The notes under the pieces: model-generated | The model's input: only the letters and a program-made list of their open reading frames with translations | What the model was told of the DNA's origin: nothing | The model's database searches: none | Source: Orobanche coerulescens | Lineage: Eukaryota; Streptophyta; Magnoliopsida; Lamiales; Orobanchaceae | Reading direction: 5' to 3' | NCBI GenBank assembly: GCA_033398695.1 | Contig: CM065801.1 | Coordinates: 2,542,001-2,606,000 of the forward strand | DNA length: 64,000 nucleotides | Made by a program: the position numbers and the translations under genes | In this document: one piece after another, positions 44,930 to 58,000 of the stretch | How positions within the stretch are numbered: the stretch's first letter is position 1 | Layout of the letters: the number at the start of each line of letters is the position of its first letter

Positions 44930-47601
44930 TGTAACACCCCCAAAACTGTATGGGAATATTACACGTCGTAGACCCTTTCCACAAGGATCTACCAAGCTAA
45001 ACATCCATAAACAACCAAATGCTTGCCCGGCCAGGGTCAAACAATATAATAATGCAGACCGTTAAGGTCACTTACACATAAACACAGGCCAGATGAGGTC
45101 ACACAACTCTATCAACGATCGACTAACAACATTACCCACACGGGGTCGAACCACAATACACGGAAGACTGAATCAACTCTAACAATACAACCAAACTCTA
45201 CCAACTCTCGACTCTTGATTAGTATCGCACTCGTCATCCCCTTGTGCCAATCTGGCAGCTGACTCCCACGAACTGCATGTACAGGCCTTGACGCAGGACA
45301 TCCACCCCCCGATTACTCGGGGGTTAGTAAAACTCCACTGTTTTACTAGTGCAAGTATAAAACGATACGAAATGCAACAAGTAATTAGCAACTACGAATT
45401 TAATACGGAAATCAATTATCAAAATGTTCCCGAGAAGTTTTAGAATTTCGAACTCAAGCAAGAGATATTTGAAAAGGAACACATCATCTCGAGAATTTTT
45501 AAAGCAGAAATTCTTTTGGACCTCGAGTCCCAATTTACAAAACCTTTTCGTAAACATTAGGGCCTTAGCCCGATTCTCGTCTCAAAGCACACTAGATAAT
45601 ATATCATTATGAGTCCGAGACCCATATTTAAAATGTTACCCAAACAATCACTGCTACACGGTCATTGTTCGTACACATCATGTACCGAACTCCGGAGGCC
45701 TCGACGGACCTTACCCGGACCACACACGCTGTTCGTACACATCATGTACCGAACTCCGGAGTCCTCAACAGACCTTACCCGGCCACAAACATTGTTCGTA
45801 CACATCATGTACCGAACTCCAGAGGTCTCGTCAGACCCTACCTGGATCACAAACATTGTTCGTACACATCATGTACCGAACTCCAGAGGTCTCGTCAGAC
45901 CCTACCTGGATCACACACCTTGTTCGTACACATCATGTACCGAACTCCAGAGGCCTCGTCAGACCCTACCTGGAACACACACACACATCGACACGACACA
46001 ACTCATAATCATCAAATGTCAAGCCATTCCACATTACACCGAAATGTACAATCAAGTATGTAAACCAAAACAACACAAATATCATGATCATCACAACAAC
46101 TCGACAATGAACAACCATGCCCGGCACAAACTTAGATGATATGCACATCCAACACAATTCCACGATGTTAATTAAGTGAAGGTATTATCGTTACCGTCAA
46201 TCGTTCATAATAATCAATTCATACGAAGCATATTCGCTAAGATAAATCAATTCATCATAACCATAACACAACGTCCCTATTCACAAGACACAATTCGTAT
46301 AATAAAATACTTGCCTCGATAGTCGGCACCCGAATATTCCTACGAATACGGCACAACCCGGAAAACCCCGAACACCTACAATCCTCCGTGAAATCCAACA
46401 GAAACACGGTTACTACGACAAATAACAATTGAAAACAAAGGAAAACACGATCAAGAATCGAAAGGGACCCTTTGAGACATTTAATCGGATACTAAATGTT
46501 CAAGGTTCCTTAGAAAACCAAAAATCCCGATTGGGTTCCAACGAACTCGAAATACGGATATACAATCCGTAGAACACGTCCAAAACAACGTTTATACAAC
46601 AATTAATTGATCAAAAACGGATTGGAATCGAAATCAAAAGGAAAATCCCTAAAATCTTCAAAAACAAGGGTTCAAGCCAAAATACCTCGATTTGGACGAA
46701 GAACACGGATTATATGATGATATAATCAACACAAGCCTTCCAAAAATGATGTTCTATGATGTTCCCGATAAAAAACCCTCAAATTCCATCGGAGGGTCGC
46801 GAAAAACGAAGGAAAAATGGAAAATGGCCGAGAGATCCACGCCCAGGCCCTTAAATAGCCGACCATGGTCGATCACTTACGGTCGTAACCGGCCGGCCTT
46901 ACGGCCGTAACTCGGCACTTACGGCCGTGCAGCCAGTCCTTACGGTAATGCGCATTCGTCCGAAGTTGCACAGCACCCGTCGCCGTAACTCGACCTTACG
47001 GCCGTAATCGCATTCGTCGAGCCATGCTGCCGATCACTTACGGCCGTAGGCACCTTACGGCCGTAACTTCGCGAGCCCGATCCTGCTGCGGCTGTCTCGG
47101 TCGTGGCCACTCCGACGGTCCGAACGACCCCGAAACCCGAACCTGAATATGAATCGAAAATACGGTTATGAAGTACTCACAAAGACGAACCCAAGCGCTA
47201 AGAGAACACACGATTCCGACCACCCGAAGGCTCGAAATTTGACAACGGAAAGTAATTACCCCAAACTTTGGGAAATTACGAAAATGGCCCAAAACGTCCG
47301 AAAATCACAATACGTGATCGAATAACCAAACCGAAGCTCACAACACGTCTAACAAAGTTAAACGGACTTACGAGAAACTCGAAACAGCAGTTTCCAACGA
47401 GATTCGCAAGAATCGAACTGAAGTGTGGAAAAGTCGCCAAAAAGCACGGAACTCAACAAAACGACACCGAAACGAACTCGGATGACAAAAAGTGCAGAAT
47501 TAATCATTCTCGTAATGACGAAACGGTCATGATCAAGTCTTCAAAACGGACTTTCGCCGAAAAAAAAGAAATTACCGGAAATCGAAATTACGGGTATTAC
47601 A
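44930..47601 (-). mobile_element. Gag-only element, 5' LTR
   Basis: This 2672-bp LTR pairs with 30364-33007. It has the tandem array 45664-45975, the TATA-like box 46850-46858 and the palindrome cluster 46875-47065. It is followed at 47602-47606 by the TTTTC duplication. Confidence 0.93.
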
Positions 47602-47606
47602 TTTTC

Positions 47607-48675
47607 CATCCAGGATTATAAGTGTTTGAATAAGGATCATTTTGGGGAGGTTGGCGAGGTTGGTAGTTTGAATAACATTTACCTGCTCATCAGGTTGTGC
47701 TAATTCAAGAACTGCATTACACATATTAGCTCCATGTCCGTACACTCCACATACACCACAAGTTTCAGCAGATTGTTTGGTCGAAGAATTATTTCTAAGA
47801 AGTTGAATTTCCCTGGTCAATTCTTCTAATCTTTGTGAAAATTCGCTATTAGGGATAATTTCATTGTCTCGAGTCTTTTTAGCTCGTGCACTTTTCTGTT
47901 GTGAATTATTCCCTATCATTTCAAATAGATCAAACACTTCTTGTGCAGTAAGTGTACCAACATCTCCACTGCAAAGATTGTCTATCATGTATTGGAAAGT
48001 TTGTCCCAATCCATCATAGAAAAACTGATTTAAAAGTTCAGGTGAATAATGGTGATGAGGGCATTGTGTAAGAAGACCTTTGAATCTTTCCCAAGCTTCA
48101 TAGAAAGGTTCTCCGTCTATTTGATTAAACGATGCGATTTTAGTTCGAAAATCTTTAGTTTTCTCATTAGAATAATATTTTCCCATAAATTTATTGTATA
48201 CGGCCTCCCAGGTTGATAATGAGTTAGGTGCCAATGACATCAACCAAGTTTTAGCTCGATCTTTTAGAGTATAGGAGAAACATCGCATTCTCAATTGATC
48301 CTCATTTAGATTTTGTAAAGGAAAAGTTTGAATTACGGAATAAAATTCCCGAATGAAGTTCAAAGGATCTTCATTTGACATTCCGTAAAATGAGGGCAAT
48401 TGATTAAAGTGAAGATGTTTTAATTCATAGTTTCTAGCAGCTTCCCCTAATACAATACAAGATGTAGATGTACCTATAACAGGCCGTGCAAAATCACGCA
48501 TATAAGTTATTCTTGGTGGTGGTTCGTTCGCCATATCAAGTTCTTCAGGTATTATTTCGAGAGGTATTTTTTTATTTTCTTCTATTTTTGGTTCCTCTCT
48601 CGGTTCCCGTTGAATTTGATTAATATTTTTAATATATGGCTGGAGATCTTCTTTAAGAGATCTACGCCCTTGCAT
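47607..48675 (-). pseudogene. Athila-type gag, N-terminal part
   Basis: ATG 48675 opens MQGRRSLKEDLQPYIKNINQ. The capsid domain includes EDPLNFIREFYSVIQTFPLQ and AKTWLMSLAPNSLSTWEAVY. A zinc-knuckle-like C-x2-C-x4-H-x4-C (CGVCGVYGHGANMC) follows. A one-base deletion near 47640 shifts the frame just before the insertion point. Past the nested element, gag continues at 30363 with NHPNFGWAS. The ATG is only about 75 bases from the primer-binding site. Confidence 0.9.
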
Positions 48676-48751
48676 TCAAAGAAAATAATAGAAGTACGAA
48701 AAAAAAATAAGGAACATAGAAAATGTCAAAAAATAGTAATTTTAACACCGA

Positions 48752-48769
48752 TCCCCGGCAACGGCGCCA
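48752..48769 (-). other. Primer-binding site (tRNA-Asp), Athila-type element
   Basis: Minus-strand TGGCGCCGTTGCCGGGGA lies six bases from the LTR end. It is complementary to the 3' end of plant tRNA-Asp, the primer typical of Athila. Confidence 0.92.
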
Positions 48770-48775
48770 AAAACT

Positions 48776-50834
48776 TGTTCCGCTCAAAATGTACTTGTAA
48801 AAATAGCGACTCGCAAGTATACGAGGCGTTTGTAGTATTGATGAGTTTACCAAGGTCGTTTCACTTGAGGATCGTTTTTATTTGTTAAAATTACAATAAT
48901 TATGAATTCTCAAAATAATAATCCCTAAACATTCTGAATAATGGGTTCTGATGATTTTAGCTAATTTGCAGAAATACAAATACAGGAAATAAATCTATTT
49001 AAGAACTTTGATTACAACAATTTAAATAAGATAAAGCAGTAAGAATAAAAATTACTTTAATGTAGAATTGTGCTGTTTTTGATAATAAAGATTCTAGGGA
49101 TTCGGATTGTTAAATAAATAACTCGAGCGTATATCAATTTGTTAAATGTGAGATTTAATAATTAGATAAATATTATATCTTCAGAAAAAATGATTTGATA
49201 ACTTTCGTATTCACAAATTATTTTAACAGAAGTTTAAATAATCTAATTAATTCATCCAACTAAATAATACCTTTCGGATTCATATTTAATTCCTTGGGTT
49301 AAATAGTACCTTTCGGATTAATAATTAACCTTTTTTTAATTAAATTAAGATTTACAAAAATATTTCCTTCCGGTCTCTATTTTTGTATTTGTGAATTATA
49401 TCAATTTAAATTAAAGAAGGCACATTAATAAATTTAATATAAGCTCGAGTATTTAATTTAAGTCATCCTAACCCTAGAATATAAAATTTAGCTCATATTC
49501 ATATTGACAGGTAAAATTACGAGACAGATAAATATTGACATATTCAGAATAAATATAGCATAAATTAAAAGCACTTACTTGATGTAGATAAATTAAGTGA
49601 AAGGAAAATGCTGAAACTAATAGAGACTTATCCCAATACGTCAATTGATCCAAGCAGCTTGAATGTAACGTACGAACTTAAATTACAAAATTTTAATAAT
49701 AAAAAAATATAAAGGTGAATTTTATCTGATAAAAATAATATTAACTAAGATTTATTTGAAATATAATTTGAGATGCAGTATTTATTTATGTGCATTATAA
49801 TATAATTATATAAAGCATAAATACAGAAAATAAATACCAAAACTAAATTATAAAAACTAAAATGTATTCTGTATTACATTGTGCTACACACTATTTCTCC
49901 TCTCTCTACTCTCTCTACTACCTTATTGCTTTTTTGCTTATTTTCTGAGTTGAGAGGGTACTGCTATTTATAGCAGTACATCACCCTTGAAATGTGAAAG
50001 CATCTTATCTTTACAATAATTTTGCATCGTTCAAAATCAATCAACAGTACAAAGGGATGGGAGAGGAAATGGCCAGAAAGTTATCTGCAAAGTTATCAAT
50101 CTGATCTGCCACGTCATCTCTGACGTGGCAAAAATCCCACCCCGCGCGTGAGATGCACGCGCAAATCGGACGGTTCCGGACAGGCGCGTGTGACTCACGC
50201 GCTCCATGTGAATATGGTCTTCTTCTGCCATGATGGAGGGGCGTGTGTCCGGCGTGCGCTTGGCTGACGAAGCGTGAAACGTGGCGTCGTCCTATTGGCT
50301 GCTGCGTGACAGGTGTGTGTCAGGCGTGACGTGGATTGACACGTGTCAGTTTCTTATTGGATCATCCGTACACGTGTGCAGCTACGTGGGCTCAGTTGAC
50401 ATGTGCTGTGACGTCATGCTGATGTCATTCGGCGAATCTGGTTGCACCACTTGTCTTGATATTACTGATCCGCGAATTTTAAGTTATCCTCCAAAACTTT
50501 GAGCAGTATAACTTCTTTATACGAACTCGGATTCGAATAAACTTTTTAACAAAATGATCGTCTCGACGATAAGAATAAAACAAGACCACTCATGAATATA
50601 TTCGGAATCTTTAAAAATATCGCTCCTAAAATGACAGATATGTCTTCTCCCGGTGTGCTAATCTGCAGATAAAATTTAATTCCCATTAATATAATAAAAA
50701 ATACAAATAATCACTAAAAATTATACTAGAAGTAAAATAATACAAACACACAAAAAATAATATAAATTATCACAAAAATAAAGAAATATATATATAATAT
50801 TCTAATAAAAATACGAACAAAAGTATAACAAACA
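48776..50834 (-). mobile_element. Athila-type element, 5' LTR
   Basis: This 2059-bp LTR matches 20307-22363. TATA TATAAATA is at 49965-49972. The ACGT-core cluster is at about 50108-50430. GACTT follows at 50835-50839. Confidence 0.95.
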
Positions 50835-50839
50835 GACTT

Positions 50840-51511
50840 CGGCCATTTCTAGGGCTGATGATGCATGGTATCCTATGCTGACCTCGTCCATATGTTCGGC
50901 TCCAGAACTGGACGCGAGTTTGGCCAAGGAGTCGACTTGGATGTTCTCGGTTCGGGGGATGTGTTGTATAGTTCCCCGAAAATCTTGCAGTCGGGTCTGC
51001 GCCAGGCGGAGATACTTGACCAGGTTAGGCTCCTTGGCTCGTACTCACTCCTAATTTGGTTTACTACCATTTGAGAATCACTTAAGACAGCGAGGCGAGC
51101 GAGACCGAAGGATGTCGCCATTTCCAGACCGGCCAGGAGGGCTTCATTCTCTGCTTCGTTGTTAGTGGCCGGAAAATCCTTGCGAATGGCCGAGCAGAAC
51201 AAACGTTGGTCGAGACTGACGAGGACTATTCCTGCTCCTGCCCTATCGGCAGTTGATGACCCGTCCACGTAGAATGACCACTCCCCTGATCGATCATCCT
51301 CTTGTGTGATGGCTGGTGTGAATTCCGCGAGATCTGCCAGGACTTGACCTTTTACGGCCGTGCGCGATTCAAAAGGCAAGTCAAACTGTCCGAGCTCGAC
51401 GACCCATTTCATCATACGGCCGGATACGTCGAGTCGGTGCATGACCTGTTTTAAGGGGTAGTGTCTTAACTTCCGGGACGCCATTATGAGCGCATAAGCC
51501 ATCTTTTCCAT
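50840..51511 (-). pseudogene. Tat-lineage RNase H pair (pol middle part)
   Basis: It starts in the RT-linked RNase H tail (MAYALIMASRKLRHY), then has a second, archaeal-type RNase H: FYVDGSSTADRAGAG (D83), NNEAENEALL (E121) and VLSDSQMVVNQ (D145). The extra RNase H is diagnostic of Tat. A frameshift near 51030 follows EYEPRSL. The frame continues across the Athila insertion into the integrase at 20306. Confidence 0.88.
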
Positions 51512-52925
51512 TGGGGTGTGTCCTGAATAACATAGTAGACCGGATATTAAACTGCATTCTCCGTCCGGATAAGAGCGGCGCTGATCGCGGAGTCGGACAC
51601 CGCGAGATATAAATTGAAAGGTTCTTCTCGGTCCGGTCGTTGCAGGATTGGTGCTTCTACCAGGACTTTCTTGATGGCCTCAAAGGCTCATTAGCAAGGG
51701 TCGGTCCACTGAAAATCTTTGTTCTTTTTTATTACCTCAAAGAAAGGTTTTCATTTATCGGTTGAGCGAGAGATAAATCGACCCAACGCGGCTAGTCGGT
51801 CAGTTAGGCTCTGCACTTTTTTGACCGAATTTGGTGGAACCAGTTCGGTTACCGAACTGCCTTGATTTTATCGGGGTTGGCTTCAATCCTTGTTTGGCTT
51901 ACCATGTGGCCGAGGAATTTTCCGGAGCCTACTCCAAATGAACATTTCTTTGGATTTAACTTCATCTTGTACTCTCGCAAAATCGCAAACATTTTATTGA
52001 GGTCATTTACATGGCCGGCCGAACGTAAAGATTTTACTAGCATATCATCTACATACACCTCCATCGTATGACCTATCAAGCTACTGAAGATTTTATTTAC
52101 CAAGCATTGGTAAGTTGCGCCGACATTTTTGAGCCCGAAAGGCATCATTCGGTAGCAATATAGGACGCGGGCCGAGTAGAAGGAGGTGTTTTCTTAATTA
52201 GTGGGATGCATCGGGATCTGATTATATCCGGAATATGCATCCATAAAACTCATCAGCTCATGCCCAACAGCGTCCACCATATAGTCGATATGGGGCTAGA
52301 GATAACTATCTTTTGGGTAGGCTCTATTTAGATCAGAGAAGTCGATGCAGAGCCTCCATAGCTGGGTCGACTTTTTTATCAGGACCAGGTTGGACACCCA
52401 TGTTTGGTATCTGGCTTCCCGGATGAACCCGTTGTCGATCAGCTTCCCCACTTCCTCTTCTAGCCCCTTCTGCCGTTCAGGCCCCATTTTCTTCCTCTTT
52501 TGTATAACCGGCTTTGAACCGGGGTTAATATTCAGCCGGTGGCACGCGAGTTCCGGGTCAATCCCCGGCGTGTTTGAATGGGTCCACGCAAAGACGTCCA
52601 AATTCTGTCTTAGGTGGAAGATTAGCTTGGAGTGGATCGGCTCTTGGAGGTTGTGGCCGATCCTTAGCTGTCGGACGGGGTTAGATGTGTCCATGTCGAC
52701 CTGGTCCAGCTCTTCTGTCGGCTCAGCATGGTGAATTTTCCCTTTCGGGTTCTGGTATCGCGGGTCGACATGATCCTCTTCCAGGATCGACTCTTTCCCT
52801 GGCCTGCGGCCTCGGTCCGTATCCTGGTCAATTTCCATTTCGAGAGCTTGAGCGGCCCCGGGACCTTCGGCCTCCTGTTCGAGGAGGGCGTCTTCTCCCA
52901 GCTGTCCGGAGCTGGTGGCCCCCAT
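51512..52925 (-). pseudogene. Tat-lineage reverse transcriptase
   Basis: The N-terminal part (52925-52296) has WVSNLVLIKKS and LCIDFSDLNRAYPKDSY. The C-terminal part (52148-51849) has MPFGLKNVGATYQ and the catalytic YVDDMLVKS. Stops at 52296 and near 52195, and frame changes at 51848-51512, separate the pieces. It lies in normal order downstream of protease. Confidence 0.88.
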
Positions 52926-52976
52926 TTCTTCTAGTGTACTTCCCGGAGTGCCCTTTGCGGCGTTTATTTCGCGAGC

Positions 52977-53486
52977 CTAGATGCTGAGATTGCATTCCCG
53001 GGCTGCCCGTTGATCTCCCCTATGTACCCCGACGCCGTCCGGGGTGTGGAACTTCATGCACAGGTGATATGTCGAATGAGTGGCCCTCAACCTTGACATC
53101 ACAGGTCGGTCTATGATGGCATTGTAGTCGTTGTGCACGTCGATGATCTTGAACGTAGTGATTATCGTTCTCTTGATCGACCCTTGATCAAACTCCACGG
53201 TGAGGTCGATTTCCCCCAATGGTGAGGTGCGGCAGTTGGCAAACCCCCTGGTGTTCTCGTTGCAGGATCTGACGTAGGATTGGTCTACCTTCATCCTGCG
53301 AAGGGTATGAAGGTAGATGATGCTGGCATAAGCCCCAGAGTCTACCAACACTCGGTGTACCGGGATCCCCATTATGGGCAGAGTGATGACAAGGGGGGGT
53401 GATTTAAACCATCTGCATGTGACTCTTCGAAAGTGACTGCCAGCTGGGGGTTTTGGGGGGCTTCTTCGGCCACTGATAGAAACCAC
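52977..53486 (-). pseudogene. Tat-lineage protease
   Basis: The active site is HRVLVDSGAYASIIY, and the flap region is YNAIIDRPVMSRLRATHSTY. It is preceded by a basic segment and cut at 53506 by the start of a foreign LTR, so Tat gag is not in the window. Confidence 0.82.
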
Positions 53487-53506
53487 TCGGGTCGGCGCTC
53501 TGTCCG

Positions 53507-54230
53507 TGTAATACCCGAATTTTCAGTATAAATTTTTCGCGTTATTTTATCTGAGATATACTGTATAGTTTGGTATCTATACAGTATGGATAAAATAAAT
53601 TGAGAACCGAGACAGCTATACTGGTGTGATTATCATTTTTGATTGACAGATATATTCAGGATATGTTGTATCAGGTTGAACTGATTTGGATATCAGGTAT
53701 ATCGTATGATAATATTTTTGGGTTGAGTATATGTGTATTCAGTATGCCGTATGTTTGTATTTTGTACATCGAGACGTCGGACATGAACAATTGGATTTTT
53801 GGCTAAGTATAAAAGCCATTACGTACGTTAAGCCTTGGAGCTTACGTACGTAAAATGTGTTAGCTTACGTACGTTATATAGTGTACATAACGTACGTAAC
53901 AAGAGGAATCAGACTTGTGATCGGATAGTGGGGCCCGGTGTCGGCAGCTTTCGGCGCAGATGTGGACAGACGAGTCAACGGACGGAGTTACGTACGTTAT
54001 ACAGGGTGTATTACGTACGTAATACGAGTATAATACTGTAGCAAGTCAACGTATGTATTACGTACGCAACGGAATAAGTGTTACGTACGTTACGGGGCGG
54101 CTGGCCGAGTCGTGGCCGAGATGACCTGGATGGCCGAGCATGGCCGGTCGTGACTCGTTGGAATGGCCGAGCATGGTCGGCAGTGACCTGTAGGGGTGGC
54201 CGATCACGGTCGGCAGTGACTGTTTCTTTT
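53507..54230 (+). mobile_element. Long-LTR element, LTR 5' part with TACGTACGTA palindromes
   Basis: It starts TGTAATACCCG inside Tat protease/gag. TACAGTATGGATAAAATAAA near 53580 also occurs near 59602 in the solo LTR, showing family relationship. About eight TTACGTACGTAA-type palindromes lie at 53820-54090. A roughly 35-bp GGCCGA-rich repeat follows (54100-54225). The sequence then switches abruptly to Athila DNA at 54231, before any TATA box. The LTR probably resumes after the gap at 58001. Confidence 0.75.
53820..54090. repeat. TTACGTACGTAA palindrome cluster
   Basis: About eight copies of (T)TACGTACGT(A/T)A lie in 270 bases, at the LTR position where the solo LTR has TAGCGCACGCTA repeats. 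Confidence 0.85.
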
Positions 54231-57200
54231 AAAGAGGTGGTAGGGATTGGATTAATATCTTTTATAGAAAAAGTAACTGTTTCTCCTAAAACTGTCATAG
54301 TAACTCTTCCATTTCTCACATCTATTAATGTGTTTGTGGTAGCCATAAATGGTCTTCCTAATAAAATTGTGTGTTCATTGTCATTATTATTAGATACTTC
54401 ACCAACTTCGAGTACAACAAAATCAACAGGTACTATTAGACCACCTACTTTTACTAGAATATCTTCAATGATACATTTAGGATATCGGATAGATCTATCT
54501 GCGAGGTGTAAGCACATTCTAGTTGGTTTTAGGTCTCCAAGTTCTAGTTGTTTAAAAATTGAATATGGCATTAAATTTATCCCGGCTCCGAGATCAAGTA
54601 ATCCAAAAGTTTCTTTACCATTTCCTAAAGTAATTTTTGCTATAAAACTGCCTGGATCATCTTCTTTATGAGGAAGGTGAGTTTGAAAGAATCTACTTGC
54701 TATTCCTGAGACAATCACCTTTTCATTTTCTAAATAGTTTCGTTTTTTAGATGATAACTCTTTAAAGAATTTTATAAAGCGGGAACATTTTATATAACAT
54801 CAATTAGAGGTAAATTGACATTTACTTTTGAAAGCATTTGGTAAAGAGCCTCGAATTGTTTATCTTGTTTTTCATTTCTTAACCTGCTAGGAAAGGGAAT
54901 AGGTGGTTTATAAGGATTGGAAGATTTATGAAAAGAGTTTATTATTTTAGGATCGTATTTTTCTTTATCCACTACCACCGGTTTGGCCTTATCATCCAGC
55001 ATCTTTGGAGGTTCTATCTTGTTATCGACTTCTCTTCCGCTTCTGAGTATTTTGATGGCTTGAGCTTGTTCCTACTGCTAGGAAGTTTCTCTTTTCGATT
55101 TTTAAGCTAAATCTCCCACTTGGGTTGCCAATTGTCCAATCGTAGTGTCTAATCGTTTTACTGTTATATCTAATTTAATTGAGTTCGATTCTATCATTTC
55201 AAAACGCCGTGATGTAGATTGTATGAAATTGTTTAAAGTTTCTTCAAGAGATGGTTGATGTGGTAGGTTTGAAGATTGATTAATTTGATAAGTTGGTGGA
55301 TTCATTGGGTACATAATTTGGTTTGGTGGTTGATTTGAAGGGTAATTTGGCTTTGATAAAAACTGAGAATTTGGTTTTGGTGGAGGGGCGTTAGTGCTAG
55401 CCCATCCAAAGTTTGGATGATTTTTCTGTAACACTCCCAAAACCGTATGGGAATATTACACGCCGTAGACCCTTTCCACAAGGATCTACCAGGCTAAACA
55501 TCCATAAACAACCAAATGCTTGCCCGGCCAGGGTCAAACAATATAATAATGCAGACCGTTAAGGTCACTTACACATAAACACACAGACCGATGAGGTCAC
55601 ACAACTCTATCAACAGAACTGACTAACAACATTACCCACACAGGGGTCGAACCACAATACAGCGGAAGACTGAATCAACTCTAACAATACAACCAAACTC
55701 TACCAACTCTCAACTCTTGATTAGTATCGCAGCTCGTCATCCCCTTGTGCCAATCCTGTGATGCCTCCCCGAACTCGCATGTACCGACGCAGATGACATC
55801 CACCCCCCGATTACTCGGGGGTTAGTAAAACTCCACTGTTTTACTAGTGCAAGTATAAAACGATACGAAATGCAACAAGTAATTAGCAACTACGAATTTA
55901 ATACGGAAATCAATTATCAAAATGTTCCCGAGAAGTTTTAGAATTTCGAACTCAAGCAAGAGATATTTGAAAAGGAACACATCATCTCGGGAATTTTTAA
56001 AGCAGAAATTCTTTTGGACCTCGAGTCCCAATTTACAAAACCTTTTCGTAAACATTAGGGCCTTAGCCCGATTCTCGTCTCAAAGCACACTAGATAATAT
56101 ATCATTATGAGTCCGAGACCCATATTTAAAATGTTATCCAAACAATCACTGCTACACGGTCATTGTTCGTACACATCATGTACCGAACTCCGGAGGCCTC
56201 GACGGACCTTACCCGGACCACACACGCTGTTCGTACACATCATGTACCGAACTCCGGAGTCCTCAACGGACCTTACCCGGCCACAAACATTGTTCGTACA
56301 CATCATGTACCGAACTCCAGAGGTCTCGTCAGACCCTACCTGGATCACAAACATTGTTCGTACACATCATGTACCGAACTCCAGAGGTCTCGTCAGACCC
56401 TACCTGGATCACACACCTTGTTCGTACACATCATGTACCGAACTCCAGAGGCCTCGTCAGACCCTACCTGGAACACACACACACATCGACACGACACAAC
56501 TCATAATCATCAAATGTCAAGCCATTCCACATTACACCGAAATGTACAATCAAGTATGTAAACCAAAACAACACAAATATCATGATCATCACAACAACTC
56601 GACAATGGCCAACCATGCCCGGCACAAACTTAGATGATTTGCACATCCAACACAATTCCACGATGTTAATTAAGTGAAGGTATTATCGTTACCGTCAATC
56701 GTTCATAATAATCAATTCATACGAAGCATATTCGCTAAGATAAATCAATTCATCATAACCATAACACAACGTCCCTATTCACAAGACACAATTCGTATAA
56801 TAAAATACTTGCCTCGATAGTCGGCACCCGAATATTCCTACGAATACGGCACAACCCGGAAAACCCCGAACACCTACAATCCTCCGTGAAATCCAACAGA
56901 AACACCGTTACTACGACAAATAACAATTGAAAACAAAGGAAAACGCGATCAAGAATCGAAAGGGACCCTTTGAGACATTTAATCGGATACTAAATGTTCA
57001 AGGTTCCTTAGAAAACCAAAAATCCCGATTGGGTTCCAACGAACTCGAAATACGGATATACAATCCGTAGAACACGTCCAAAACAACGTTTATACAACAA
57101 TTAATTGATCAAAAACGGATTGGAATCGAAATCAAAAGGAAAATCCCTAAAATCTTCAAAAACAAGGGTTCAAGCCAAAATACCTCGATTTGGACGAAGA

Positions 57201-57500
57201 ACACGGATTAGATGATGATATAATCAACACAAGCCTTCCAAAAATGATGTTCTATGATGTTCCCGATCAAAAACCCTCAAATTCCGTCGGAGGGTCGCGA
57301 AAAACGAAGGAAAAATGGAAAATGGCCGAGAGATCCACGTCCAGGCCCTTAAATAGCCGACCATGGCCGATCACTTACGGCCGTAACCGGCCGGCCTTAC
57401 GGCCGTAACTCGGCACTTACGCCGCATCTGTGTCCTTACGGCCAGCCGTAACCGCATTCGTCCGGAAGTTGCTCGCACCCGCACGGCCGTAACTCGACTT
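54231..57500 (-). repeat. 3.27-kb second copy of 29164-32.4 kb (Athila gag/protease plus gag-only LTR)
   Basis: From AAAGAGGTGG the sequence matches 29164 onward. It includes the same Athila protease/gag text, the same TAA, the same insertion junction with TTTTC (55422-55426), and the LTR from 55427 to the gap. Where 30364-33007 and 44930-47601 differ by substitution, this copy agrees with 30364-33007. Differences from that copy are mainly small indels at CAG/CTG/CCG. It is probably the same locus assembled twice, or a very recent duplication. Confidence 0.85.
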
Positions 57501-58000
57501 NNNNNNNNNNNNNNNNNNNNNNNNNNNNNNNNNNNNNNNNNNNNNNNNNNNNNNNNNNNNNNNNNNNNNNNNNNNNNNNNNNNNNNNNNNNNNNNNNNNN
57601 NNNNNNNNNNNNNNNNNNNNNNNNNNNNNNNNNNNNNNNNNNNNNNNNNNNNNNNNNNNNNNNNNNNNNNNNNNNNNNNNNNNNNNNNNNNNNNNNNNNN
57701 NNNNNNNNNNNNNNNNNNNNNNNNNNNNNNNNNNNNNNNNNNNNNNNNNNNNNNNNNNNNNNNNNNNNNNNNNNNNNNNNNNNNNNNNNNNNNNNNNNNN
57801 NNNNNNNNNNNNNNNNNNNNNNNNNNNNNNNNNNNNNNNNNNNNNNNNNNNNNNNNNNNNNNNNNNNNNNNNNNNNNNNNNNNNNNNNNNNNNNNNNNNN
57901 NNNNNNNNNNNNNNNNNNNNNNNNNNNNNNNNNNNNNNNNNNNNNNNNNNNNNNNNNNNNNNNNNNNNNNNNNNNNNNNNNNNNNNNNNNNNNNNNNNNN
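57501..58000. other. Assembly gap, 500 N
   Basis: Exactly 500 unknown bases, so probably a nominal scaffold gap of unknown true length. The last bases before it lie inside a TTACGGCCGTAA palindrome cluster. Confidence 0.99.

Noticed and set aside
54011..54718. 235-residue ORF as an independent Athila protease gene
   Set aside because: It is part of the probable false duplication and fuses into foreign LTR sequence at 54230.
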